In this document: positions 11,066-22,055 of the stretch, one piece after another | Layout of the letters: each line of letters opens with the position of its first letter | How positions within the stretch are numbered: position 1 is the stretch's first letter | Assembly: GCA_000697335.1 (NCBI GenBank) | Contig: JNEM01010134.1 | Location: 1-30,374 of the forward strand | Origin: Conidiobolus incongruus B7586 | Lineage: Eukaryota > Entomophthoromycota > Entomophthoromycetes > Entomophthorales > Conidiobolaceae | Direction of reading: 5' to 3' | DNA: 30,374 nucleotides | The notes under the pieces: model-generated | The model's input: only the letters and a program-made list of their open reading frames with translations | Told to the model about the DNA's origin: nothing | The model's database searches: none | Translations under genes and position numbers: made by a program

Positions 11066-14000
11066 AATTGATTTAATTTAAAATACTTCACATAATTTTG
11101 AAATATTATGCAAAATTGATAGGAACTATTCAAATTGTTACAATATATATTTGTTAATGCTTGATGAATTAATGATTGCTAGTTATAACTAGTTGTCTCA
11201 TAATTCAAATTTCAATAACATTATATCAAATTTAAAAAAATAACATATTTTAAAACTGTATTTTATCCCATTATAAATTTTACAGCATCAATATGCAACT
11301 AGTACTCAATAAAACTACTCATTTTTCAGTTAATTTAAACCACTCATCCATTTGTAATGAATTTATTTTCATTATGAGTAATATGTCATCAATTCGAAAT
11401 ATGTACTCTCCACTATCTATTTCACTGAAATTTTATGTTTCATTATTAACAAGATAATTAATATGGCTAATTTAATCCATATCAATAGTTGAGTTAATTA
11501 AAATAATGACAAATAATAATCTAACCACAAATTAATTAAAGTTATATCTAACATGACAATAATATTTCCTCAAATTTTATTTAAAAATAATAATGGGATT
11601 TAATAATAATAATTATTATTATTATTATTATTATTATTATTTCGTAGTTTGAAATCTGAATATTATATTTAATTATTAAAATTTTTAAAATTTCAGTTTA
11701 ATAATATTTAAATTTAAATACTTAATTGTCAAAAAAAATAATTTAAAAATATTATTATATGTAAAAAAAAATAAACAAAAAAATATTATTAAAATTGACC
11801 CATTAAGATGATATTAATGAAAAAATTAATTTATTTTTCTTTAATAGGTAATTCCCAATTCAATTTATTTAATCTAAGTTACTTTTTACCTAAAAGTTAA
11901 AATTTTTAAATTGAGGTATCAATTGGATTTGTTATTGTTCCTATTGTAATATGCTCTGAAATAAAATTATAATTATTCTATATATAGAATGAAATTAAGT
12001 ATATGTTTTAACAAGTTCTTCAAGAGAAAAAATATTGAAGTTTTTTAATCTAATATTAAAAATAATAAAATTGATTTCATAAACCACTGTAAAATAGATT
12101 ATTAATTTAATGTATGATTTATATAATAATTATCTGATTAATCAATAATCAAATATTTGATAATATATTTCTCAACTTATATCAACTATAAAAAATTATC
12201 AATGGATCAAATGATCACTTATCATTCCCAAGTAATCAATAAAATATTATAAAAAGAGTCAAATATATTCCAAATAAAATCAAAAATTGACCAATCATCA
12301 AATTCCGGAAAAAAATTGAGGGCTAAAAAGAATTACCGAGCCAACCAAATCAAAAATACAAAATTGGGACAGTTCGATCAAATTAAAATTAAAAATTCAT
12401 TTAGTATAAAATGTATATTATCACCACTTCATTACATTATAGAAATTCTCAGTTAATCTGATATGAATTTAAATTCTCATTGACTCAAACAATGTAATTT
12501 ACAAAGGTGAAATACAACAGGTTCAATTGAGTGTAATGCTCGCGATTTTAAATAAAAATGTCATTTAAGTATTTGAGATATCCTCAATTAAAATTTGATT
12601 GAAAAAATGAAAATAGAAATATTATGATTAATTTAGAAATTACGGGACAATAGATTAGAATCAAATTTTTTAACAAATAAATATCAAATTCACAATTCAA
12701 AAAATTATAAAAAGAAACTATCTAAATTAAGTTAATTCTTATTATTAATCATTATTTTGTACTATTATATTCTTTTATTAAAATAAAATAAATTTCTATA
12801 TAATATAAAAAAAAATTATAAAATTTGATTTTAATAATTTAAAATCAAATGAGAAATAATATAAAAATTATTTGATTATATATCCACTCGATTTTGAACC
12901 AATCTCTTCAAGACATATGTTTTTTTAATAAAATTGATTAGTTTACCCAGACTCATCCATTTAATTATAAAATGGTAACAATACTAAATAAGGAGATTTA
13001 GTGGATATAGCTCAAAACTGGTGGATATGTATTCAGAAACCATATTTAATAATATATATTTTGATCAAGCATTAAAATGAAATATCTAATATTCAATATA
13101 GAATTGAATAGATGAAATAATCAACATATAATTACCGTGAATATATTTCCCTATCATTGAATATATTTTATGAAAATTTTTTTAAATATTCAAATCATTA
13201 GTTCACTCACTTAAAATAAATCACTTAAAATTATTATTTTAAACTTTTTTTTATCAAAAATAAAATTCTCACAATTTTGATTAAAGGTGTAATCAATCCA
13301 CTATATACGTCACCCTAATAAGGAATTTTTTGACGAATATAATTAAATTTAATTAAGTGGTTGATTTTATTCGGAATTTTAAAGTGCTAATAACTTGAAT
13401 TTATTTAGTTGATTTTTAAATGTAGAATTATATCAATATATTTTAAAAGGTATAGATGAGCTTATATTGATGATAATTCTCAAAGTTTATGTATATATAA
13501 TTTAAAGCTATCTAAAAATAATTCATCTTTTAAATCATATTAAAGGTCAGAACAATATCATTTACATCTATTTTTTCTATCCTCTTTATAGCATAGAGAG
13601 CTGAATATTTCTAATATATCGGCTTATTGTTTAAATAGAGTATAAAGCTATTTAAGAAGCGAGTACAACGTGACAAGCTGTAAATGGGATTTGATTTGAA
13701 TTTAAAGTGAATAGAATTAAAATATCATGTTAAATGATTATTTCTAATAAATTTTTTTAATTTTTAACCAATAGCTGAATTAAAAAGATTATTGGATAAA
13801 CTTGATTTATATTACTATATTTAACATTTTTCCTATAGATAATCAGTTTAAATAAAGTATCCACTCGATTACCAAATACAATTATATGAGATCATCATAA
13901 AAGATATCTGTGATGGCATGATTAGACGAAAATTGACTGAAACCAGAAACTCAAAGCCTGGTATAAATCAAATGAGAAAAATTTTTCTTATTGATTTTGA

Positions 14001-14095
14001 TTAATTTAATATTACATTGTATTCTTAATTTTCCCACAGTCTAAAATCTCTATCATATTACTACTTACATATTGAGAAATGTGAACTGTGATAGA
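11066..14095. other. AT-rich 5' flank of homeodomain gene B
   Basis: No gene is visible. The word TATCCACTCGATT occurs twice (12881-12893 and 13858-13870), and two further GTGGATAT words lie at about 12990 and 13010. Several patches of normal complexity (about 12420-12560, 12881-13030, 13270-13330, 13560-13700, 13858-13970) are candidates for upstream regulatory DNA of gene B. Confidence 0.45.
11601..11641. repeat. AAT/ATT microsatellite, inverted halves
   Basis: An AAT run switches to an ATT run, giving a 41-bp trinucleotide repeat that can fold back on itself. Confidence 0.8.
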
Positions 14096-14104
14096 TATAA
14101 AAAG
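14096..14104 (+). promoter_or_regulatory. TATA box of homeodomain gene B
   Basis: TATAAAAAG begins 92 bp before the ATG at 14188. Spacing and following bases (GCATTAAA) match gene C, whose box begins 91 bp before its preferred start and is followed by GCATTGAA. Confidence 0.6.
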
Positions 14105-14187
14105 CATTAAATTATTCTAGTTTAAGTTGATTTTTTTTATTCATTCTTTAAACTATCATTTCCCCTTGTTATAGTAAATTTTTTGAA

Positions 14188-14790
14188 ATGACCTTGGTTA
14201 ATTCTACATTTCATCATCAAAATTTTTATAATAATAATGTTAAACATGAATGGGACCAGGAGGATCTCAAATTACCTGCTCTCAATATCCCAAGCGATTG
14301 GAATAGCTCCAATCAATATACGGATTGCAAGCTTGCTCCCATACTACCATATACAGAAAGACGCCGCGAGAACTTACCAAGTCTCAAGCAGCTTCAAATC
14401 TTCAACTACTGTGATCCTTCCTACTCAGTTCCTCCTACGAATTTGCCCTCACCTGTTGAGTCAAATTTTGTATCTTCCAGCTCTCCCCAACCTCCTAGCC
14501 ACAATTACCGCTCTTATGATTTGAGTCCTACATATACTCACGATGAACTTCGTATACACACTCCCGAACTGACACCGCGAACTCGGGTTAACATGAGTAA
14601 GAGGACGAGCATCAGCAAGCAGCAGACATCGATTTTGAACGAGTACTATCACGTGAATCACTATCCCAACCAGGAAGAAAAGCTCAAACTGTCCAAGATG
14701 CTTAATCTTTCCGAGCGCACTATCCAAATCTGGTTCCAGAATAGGAGGCAAAATCGACGCACCAAGTATAATTCAAGTCATAGAGTTTAA
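14188..14790 (+). CDS. homeodomain transcription factor, paralogue B
   Basis: Predicted nuclear DNA-binding regulator of 200 residues in one exon. The homeodomain is at about 135-194: SKRTSIS start, NHYPNQEEKLKL in helix 2, and a recognition helix with Trp48, Gln50, Asn51, Arg53 and Gln54, then RRTKY. The N-terminal conserved block at about 47-94 contains CKLAPILP, ERRRENLPSLKQLQIF and TNLPSPVESNF, followed by a Ser run and QPPSH. TP sites (HTPELTP) precede the homeodomain. The homeodomain differs from C at 3 of 57 compared residues and from A at 4. By eye this copy is the most G+C-rich of the three. The first Met is used; it aligns with the preferred starts of A and C. A pyrimidine mirror repeat begins right after the stop. 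The block resembles short repression motifs of yeast homeodomain repressors of the Yox1/Yhp1 type, but that is a weak resemblance, so no symbol is given. Confidence 0.95.
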   Translation: MTLVNSTFHHQNFYNNNVKHEWDQEDLKLPALNIPSDWNSSNQYTDCKLAPILPYTERRRENLPSLKQLQIFNYCDPSYSVPPTNLPSPVESNFVSSSSPQPPSHNYRSYDLSPTYTHDELRIHTPELTPRTRVNMSKRTSISKQQTSILNEYYHVNHYPNQEEKLKLSKMLNLSERTIQIWFQNRRQNRRTKYNSSHRV

Positions 14791-14796
14791 TCTTTT

Positions 14797-14813
14797 CTCC
14801 TCCCTCCCTCCTC
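14797..14813 (+). other. polypyrimidine mirror repeat in the gene B 3' UTR
   Basis: CTCCTCCCTCCCTCCTC reads the same in both directions along one strand (mirror symmetry) and lies in a pyrimidine tract at 14791-14827, starting at the stop codon. The other strand has four G runs separated by single A. Such tracts can form triplex (H-DNA) or two-tier G-quadruplex structures and might affect transcript ends. Genes A and C lack it. Confidence 0.6.
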
Positions 14814-14827
14814 ATTTTCTCCTTCGT

Positions 14828-15641
14828 CTGTACTTCACACTGATTATCATTTTCAATCCATCATATACTAACCCAACTACCATTCATAAATATTACCATT
14901 ACCATTACCATTACCATCATCATTAATTAATCATAATTTATTATAACCATCCAATAAACTTAAAACTAATGACACATATAAATAATGAAATTTTAATTTT
15001 TTTATAAATTTTAGATATAATAGTAAATTTATGAAGATGATATTAATATCATTACAATATAGCTTTTAATAGTATTTACCTCCTCAATCATAATTCATCT
15101 CTTTTACTATTGAATTAACGCTTTTTCACTTTATTTATATATTCATAGTCATAAAAGTTTCAGTTCATTTACTAGAAAAATGAGAAACAATAATGATTAA
15201 TATATATTTATAAGAGTTTACTTAATAATGAGTATGTATTATAATTTTTTTAATCAATTATAAGATTATATTAATTAATAAAATAAAAGATTTTTTTTCT
15301 AATAATTTTTTAATTTTATTAAAATTAAATATTAGACCCAGTTTTCCAAAATTAAATGTAAATTATTCTCAAACTTTAAAAATTACAATAATAATAATAA
15401 TAATATAATTTGGTATTAATCATAAATTTAAGTTTAACACTTAAATAATTTTAACAGATTTTTTTATCTGATAATATTAAAATTTTTGATAATTTCAGTT
15501 ATTTATGACCAATTATTATTACTGATAATATTAATAATAATAATTTTTGAAAATTAATGAATTTTATTATTTATATCATTATTATACATCCAATAATTTA
15601 TATTTAAATCCCAGCAAGGTACCAATTAGTCAAAAATCAAA
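14828..15641. other. AT-rich 3' flank of homeodomain gene B
   Basis: No gene is visible. It holds the rest of the 3' UTR and a four-copy ATTACC microsatellite at 14892-14915. A patch of normal complexity starts near 15600 and leads into conserved island a. Confidence 0.5.
14892..14915 (+). repeat. (ATTACC)4 microsatellite
   Basis: Four perfect hexamer copies followed by ATC repeats. It lies about 100 bp past the gene B stop, probably in the 3' UTR. Confidence 0.85.
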
Positions 15642-15654
15642 CGCATAAATCTCC
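15642..15654 (+). other. conserved noncoding island a, gene B copy
   Basis: CGCATAAATCTCC, identical to the minus strand of 1868-1880 downstream of gene A and similar to 23837-23849 (GGTATTAATCTCC in gene sense) downstream of gene C. It starts 852 bp past the stop. An ATCCCA/ATCCAC word lies 34-46 bp before it in all three copies. Confidence 0.6.
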
Positions 15655-15763
15655 GTACCCAGAAACACTCATAAAAATCTGACTAAATTTACACCAGCAG
15701 TAACTCTAAATGTTCAAAGCTCATCAAATTCTCATGACGAATGCTTGGTATTTATAATTTCCG

Positions 15764-15786
15764 GTGGATTAGAATACTAGGGAAAT
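15764..15786 (+). other. conserved noncoding island b, gene B copy
   Basis: Starts GTGGATT and ends AATACTAGGGAAAT. It matches the minus strand of 23713-23735 at 21 of 23 positions without gaps. It lies 110 bp past island a (102 bp in the gene C segment). I find no confident copy near gene A. Confidence 0.65.
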
Positions 15787-15846
15787 TTGTGATGAGGAGT
15801 TTTCTATTGTTGCTATCATTTTATTGGGTTTATTAGTGTAATTGGG

Positions 15847-15864
15847 TAATAGTTGGCAGGTAAC
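15847..15864 (+). other. conserved noncoding island c, gene B copy (weak)
   Basis: TAATAGTTGGCAGGTAAC corresponds to TAATTTTTGGCGAAGTAA on the minus strand at 23645-23662, allowing one gap. It lies 61 bp past island b here and 51 bp past it at gene C. Similarity alone would be weak; the matching order and spacing support it. Confidence 0.4.
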
Positions 15865-15961
15865 AAATGGACACGATTTAGAAAATTTTTTTATACTTTA
15901 TTTTTATGTATAATAGCTATTATAAACTATATTTAATACTATATTTAATACTATATTATCA

Positions 15962-15980
15962 AATAAATCAACAATCCTTA
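15962..15980 (+). other. conserved noncoding island d, gene B copy
   Basis: AATAAATCAACAATCCTTA corresponds to AATAAATAACAATCCTA on the minus strand at 23498-23514, with two single-base gaps. It lies about 100 bp before island e here and 55 bp before it at gene C. A poorer match may exist near 1578-1596 in the gene A segment. Confidence 0.45.
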
Positions 15981-16080
15981 CAAATTATAATCAAAATTCA
16001 ACCAAACAAAACCCATGTCCAATTGTTTATTTTCAAGTACTAACGAGAATATGGCCAAATCGTGGCTATTAGCTATTATC

Positions 16081-16093
16081 TTAATCCGACCGA
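16081..16093 (+). other. conserved noncoding island e, gene B copy
   Basis: TTAATCCGACCGA, the shared 13-mer found in gene sense downstream of all three homeodomain genes. It starts 1.29 kb past the gene B stop. A block ending ATTGTTTATT (16007-16031) precedes it, as at gene A (1534-1556). Confidence 0.65.
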
Positions 16094-17100
16094 AATGAAT
16101 TAATAGGAGTTTTATAAATGTAATTGCATTTAATTAGAAATTTGATGGGTTATTTCCTAATTAGAAAAAAATATTGAGAAATTATCATTTAGATTATTAG
16201 ATCAGGTATAATCGATCAATTATAAAATTTCATCACTATTTGGCATATGTTGAACATTTGGAATTCAAGTTAATATTTATGATTGAAAATATTTGGTAAT
16301 TTTGGTGGTGATAGATATATAGTTATTAAGGTTATTATTGGACTATTTGGAACTATATATAGTTATCTAATAACTGCTGATATAGTCAATCAGATTGATT
16401 AATTGAATCAGGTTATAAATCAAAATCATAAGATAATATTATGGTTTTGATAAATTTGATTTAGAGAGGATATAACTGTTAATAAAATCTATAGTTATCA
16501 GCAACAGTTTATTATTAAAAGGTATCGTGACTTTCCAACAATAATAATAGCCAATAGATTGTGGTTAAAATTGCCACAAGATATATAATTAATATCAATA
16601 TCTATTAATTTAATATCATCAATACATCACATCTCTTATTTAAAAACTAATTAATTATTTCGATGATTGTTTCAATAATAGATGATTTTTACATCATAGT
16701 TTACCCGTAATATGGAATATCAAATGATATAATTAGTTGATTTAGTATTATATTGATTTTTTTATTTTGAATATAAAGTGCTATCAATTTGATAAATAAT
16801 GAAAACATTAATTAAAACAGTTATTACAGAGGGTTATAGAGCTTTTTAATTTACCATAAAGGAAGGAAAATATTACTAAATTTTAATAGTTTCTTTGAAA
16901 TAAGAAAAATGTTACAATTGATTTATGTGTCAGAATAGCTACATTATTGACAATAAACCCTCAATTCAGTAATATATTCAATTGATTAAGTGAAAATTTT
17001 GATTAGTCAAATGATCATTGTCTAATTCTCCAAAATAATTAAAATTGGCGATAATTCTAACCTCTCAACACAACTCTTAACAGATTGGGAGCTGTACCAC

Positions 17101-17131
17101 CTTGTGACAAATTCACTAGTCCCAACAATTG
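17101..17131 (+). other. conserved noncoding island f, gene B copy
   Basis: A 31-bp block starting CTTGTGAC and ending AGTCCCAACAATTG. It matches the minus strand of 22025-22055 at 25 of 31 positions without gaps, the last 14 being identical. It lies 2.3 kb past the gene B stop in a patch of richer sequence (about 17050-17250). Read in one frame both copies give LVT-xxx-VPTI with silent changes, so a short conserved peptide is possible, but the surrounding frame is not conserved and has no Met here. Confidence 0.55.
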
Positions 17132-20100
17132 TTCATCCTTACAACCACGGAACAGGTCTATTTTTTATGATGGATCAACTTTAAACCATCGTGTCCAATT
17201 TATCTAATTCGATAATTTTTTTGTACACTCTGCATTCCAACTTATAATTCCTAAATTGGCATTAAATTGGAGAAAAGTAAATTCTCAATTAATCAACTAC
17301 ACTTTATTTTTGTTTCAATGATTTAATATAACTTGATTTTTCTACAATTATATATTAACCTCGAAGCGCAGTAAATTAATTTGGAAATTTAACGGTATTG
17401 CCTTTTTAATGAATATATCATTCACACTTGAAGAAATGACTTTGTTTCAAACAATAATAATAATAATACTATTATTATTATTATTATTATTATTACTATT
17501 AAAAATTAAAATTATTTACATTTTATAATTAGGACTAATTCATTGTTCTTATTGATTCAACTAGTTTTTTATTTCCAATTTAGTATTAATTTTATTTCTT
17601 TAAACTATTTAAATACTTAAAAATATTCAAATTATATTAAATAATATTTAACTCTTTTTTCCATAAAATAAATATTAACTTGCATATATATATATATATT
17701 TTATTTTATATTTAAATCCTTTAATAGTTTAAAATCTTGATTTGGTACCGATTTCAAATCAAATAAAGGTATTTAATACCTATATTTGTTAATTTATAAT
17801 TTGATTATGAGAAATTTTTTAAAAGGAAAGGTAAATTAATTCATCCTTTAATCTAATTAGATAGATTATGATGGGATTAAAGTAACTTTTTTTTCCATTA
17901 AATGATTTATTTATTTTATGAAAATTAAGGTATTAACACTTCGCAATATATATAATATTATTGATTTAATATTAAAAAAATAAACAATAGCATTACTCCA
18001 TCTGTTAAATACCTTACTTTCGGTCACAGAAATCAAATGTTAAAATATCAATATCTCAATATTTGTACTAATTGAGAATATGATATATTATATTAAGTAA
18101 TACCTAAACTAGTTAAGTAATATTTTCTAAAAAGGGTGTTATTTTATATCAAATTTGATTTATTTATTTCAATATTATATTATTATTAAAATCCTTCTCT
18201 ATTTTATTAAATATTAGTATTTTGATATTGGATTATTCAGAGTTTTTTTTAAAAATAATAGTTGTAACAAGTTAGATAGATTCATATGCTTTATAATAAA
18301 TTTAACAATTAATAAATCATAATATTTAATGCATCGAACTTTAAAATATTTTTAAATATAAATTGATCCATATCTTTGATAATTGAGTCAGATATTTAAT
18401 TCCTATTAAATTATATTAGATATTACTTAATAAAATAGTTAAATATATTCAAAAAAATGCATTATAACTTTAATAGAAAATTTTTACTACTAACTCTAAT
18501 TTTTTTACTATTATTCCGTCTATATTTATTTGGAATAATCTACATCAATTTGTTATTATTTTTAACCAATAATATTAAATTTTGAATTATATATATATAC
18601 TGTTATTTTTATTATTATTGATTTAATATTTAATCTAGATTTAGTTTATTAAAATATTAATTTAAAATCATAAAACTAAGAAATAATAAATTAATTTATT
18701 ATCATATTATATTATATTATATTATATTAATTTAAATTTAATATTAAGAAATATTTAATCAAATTAAAAATTTTATTTATTATTCAAATTAATATAACTT
18801 GATCAATATATTTATTGAAATTAATATTAAATCAAAATATTTATCTATATAGATTTAAATCAATAATAATATAGGTATAAAATATGAAATTATTGTGTAT
18901 TAAAGATATATATATATAATTATTTAATTATTCTAAATATAAATTGAATCAAAAGTTAGAATTTTTATTTTCAAGTGTTTAAAGTTTAATAATTAAATAA
19001 TATAATATAAACTAAATATCCAAAATTAATTATAATTATATGATTAACATTTTTAATCAATAACACATGTTCTAGTTATAATCATTATAACTTTTTACTA
19101 TTTAATAATATTATTATAATAAAATAATTATACTCAATTAATGATTCCAATCAATGAAATTTTTATTCAAACCAGATTCTAATTCCACATAATATTCAAC
19201 CTCTATTCTATCAAAACGACTACAAAAATCGGTTTAATAATATCCTATTAAGTAATATCTTATACAAGCCTAAAAACGAGCATCTCATTACCACAGTATG
19301 AGAATCTTAACAAAATTCAAATTATCCACAATGTGAAAAGAACTTGAGGAAGAGATTTTTGTAATTTATGCTGTTAGATCAATTCTCTAATAATGTACTA
19401 CTAAACTATTATCACAATAGGGAATAAAATGATATATCGCGCAATATACTGAGAAAATCTATTTGGAATCTTATCTTTGATAATTAATGAAGATTATTTA
19501 TTAATATTAAATAATAATTAATAGAATATATTTTTACAATTATAATTAAAATTATTGATTTAATTTTACATTTTAATTTATTAGTTAAATAAATTTAAAT
19601 TATAAAATTTAGATTAATATTTAAATTTACATATATAAAAATACTCTTTATTTACTATATTTTATCAAAATTATTTTTATTTAATTAATAAAAATAATAT
19701 TATTTAATGTATTAGAATAAATTAATTAATTTATTATTCCAAATATTTTTTTTATAAAAATTTTCTCTATAAATTCAAATTAATAAAAATTCTTACAGAT
19801 TATAAACCAATCAATTCTACTTTTATATTAAATAGCATGTGGTTACAATTAAATAGCTAATTTAAAAAAAATTTTAAATATTAAAATTTGTATAGTTAAT
19901 TTTGATAATAATAATAAGTATTATTATATAATTAATATAATAATTAGTGAAAAAAAAATATTTTAAAGGATATACTTATTATCCATTATACTTAATCAAA
20001 TTAAAAATTTATTTTTTAACTAATTTATTTTGTGAAAATTTTAAGTTTAATTATATCATAATAAATTAATTAATTATAATTTTTAATATATATATATATA

Positions 20101-20608
20101 TATATTTAAATTAATAAATATAAAATTTTTAAAGTTGCTAATAATTATATTGTTTTAACCTTTTTTTACAAAAATATTATATAGTTTTGTAATTTACAAG
20201 ATAATTAATAAAGATTTTAAGTTGATATAAGTAATATTCTATGAATAGGTTTTTTTTCTTAATATTAAATTATTAATTTGAATCAGAAATTTAATTAATA
20301 ATTCCAAGATAATGTTTATTCCTATTCACTATCTTCATTTAGTATAATGTTCAAAATAAAAGCAAGATATTCATATCAGTTTACTTTAATTGAATGATAT
20401 TATTTATTTTCAATTATTATATATTAATATTGAGGTATAACTCATGGGCAAAATGTGGCATATGAATTCATAAAGTCAACTACGTAAAAGTGATCTTGTT
20501 AATAACTTTTCAAGTTGTTTTATAAAAATAATAGTGGGTTTTAATAATTATATTAATAATAATTGTTAGAAAAAAATAAAATTTCTTTGCGATAAGTTAA
20601 CGATAATA
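17132..20608. other. AT-rich gene-free stretch between gene B islands and tRNA-Leu copy 2
   Basis: No gene is visible. Repeats include the AAT/ATT microsatellite at 17453-17500, a pentamer (ATTAT)n at 18704-18729 and (TA)n at 20086-20105. A patch of more normal complexity at about 19140-19450 has no open frame. Confidence 0.5.
17453..17500. repeat. AAT/ATT microsatellite, inverted halves
   Basis: About five AAT units, a short interruption (ACT), then about ten ATT units. Like 11601-11641 it can fold back into a hairpin. Confidence 0.8.
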
Positions 20609-20691
20609 TGACAACGATGAGATTCGAACTCATGCCTCTTACGAGACCGCAACTTGAGTGCGGCGCCTTAGACCAACTCGGCCACATTGCC
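20609..20691 (-). tRNA. tRNA-Leu(CAA), copy 2
   Basis: Identical over all 83 nt to copy 1 at 8971-9053, with the same anticodon CAA, long variable arm and discriminator A, and no intron. Only a few flanking bases (ACAT before the 5' end) are shared; beyond that the flanks differ. T runs on the minus strand at 20578-20581 and 20570-20576 can terminate RNA polymerase III. It lies between the 3' ends of convergent genes B and C (5.8 kb and 4.4 kb away). The match shows either recent copying of a short tRNA piece or strong selection or gene conversion on the tRNA body. Confidence 0.97.
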
Positions 20692-22024
20692 ATGTTCTCA
20701 ATCTTGAGTTTTATGTTATGTTCCAAAATTATTATTTGAAATATTTAAACTATCAAAGGACATACTATTATGTATTTTCTACAATTCATTTTATATTTCA
20801 TATTGTTTGAATATATATATAATCAACATATATTTCTATTTTTTTAATAGTTTCAATATATTATTCTAAACTCTTTTAATTATTTATTATATAAATCTAG
20901 ATCAATCATATAACTATAAAATGTTTTTTTATTAGAAATTATTTATTAATTTCAATATATATATATATATATAACGATAAATATATTTATCACTATTTGA
21001 TTTTAAATTATTAATTTTTTAGAATATAAATTTTATATTTTCATATTTTTATTATTAATATTTGAAGATTTAAATTAAATACACGAATTTATATACAGCT
21101 TGATTATTAATAAATGTACTTAATATTTCTAATTCTATTTTTTTTTCTTAATAAATAATATATTGCATAATTATTAAAATAAAATAGCTGAAAAGAACTA
21201 TTTACGATTGAAACTTATGATTCAAATTATTATAATTGCTCTCTATTTTTATTTTATTTTTTATTATTTCAATTTATAAATGTTTAGTATACATGAATGT
21301 TTTATATTCATTATTATAAAATTAAAGGTATATATTCTATCAAAAACAGTATTAACATAGTATTTTATATGTTATAAATACTTCATTCATAATAATTTAA
21401 ATAATTAATTCCCAAATTTTTTTTGATCAATAATATTTAAATCAAAATTTAAAAACTTTATAAACTATTAACACTCACAAAATTTTTGACATAATTACTC
21501 GTATTTGAAACAATATCAAAACAAACCAAAGTGATAATGGAATCATCAGTTATACAATGTATTTAAATAATAATATAATAATAAAATAAAATCAATAATT
21601 ATCATAATTAAAAAGACTGTATAATAAATTAGTTATAATATATATTGCTCAAAATGAATTTTTTATAAACAATAATAATAATAATAATAATTGAGAATTT
21701 AAATTAAAATTTTTTTTAAATTTATAAAATTTATTTACTGCACTTTAAAAGAAAAAAAAGATTCTTTTTTTATATAATAATGAAAGAAATTATTTTCAAT
21801 CACTTGATAATTTTATTCAATTTATAATTAATTGAGAAATTTAAATTTAAAAAAAAATATAACACATTTTAAATCAAATTTGTAAATTTTATTCCCAATT
21901 GTGGAAATTTAATTGGAATAAAGTGTGAGATAAAAGTTATCGAAATTGGTATGGATTAGATTAATTAATCCATAACATTCCGTTTTAACACTTATTCCGT
22001 TAGCAAATACTCTGATATAATGAG
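20692..22024. other. AT-rich gene-free stretch after tRNA-Leu copy 2
   Basis: No gene is visible. It holds (TA)n at about 20956-20973 and (AAT)n at 21671-21691. From about 21960 the sequence becomes more complex as it enters island f. A minus-strand frame at 21909-22247 is discussed under rejected items. Confidence 0.5.
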
Positions 22025-22055
22025 CAATTGTTGGGACTTGGGCAATGGTCACGAG
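22025..22055 (-). other. conserved noncoding island f, gene C copy
   Basis: The plus strand starts CAATTGTTGGGACT, the reverse complement of 17118-17131; the full 31 bp matches island f of gene B at 25 positions. It lies about 3.0 kb past the gene C stop, in the same orientation relative to its gene as the gene B copy. The surrounding patch (about 21965-22115) is richer in G+C than its neighbours. Confidence 0.55.

Noticed and set aside
14237-14751. Overlapping frames on both strands inside gene B, and one at 3682-3864 inside gene A
   Set aside because: They lie within conserved homeodomain genes in other frames and are not conserved among the three paralogues; shadows.
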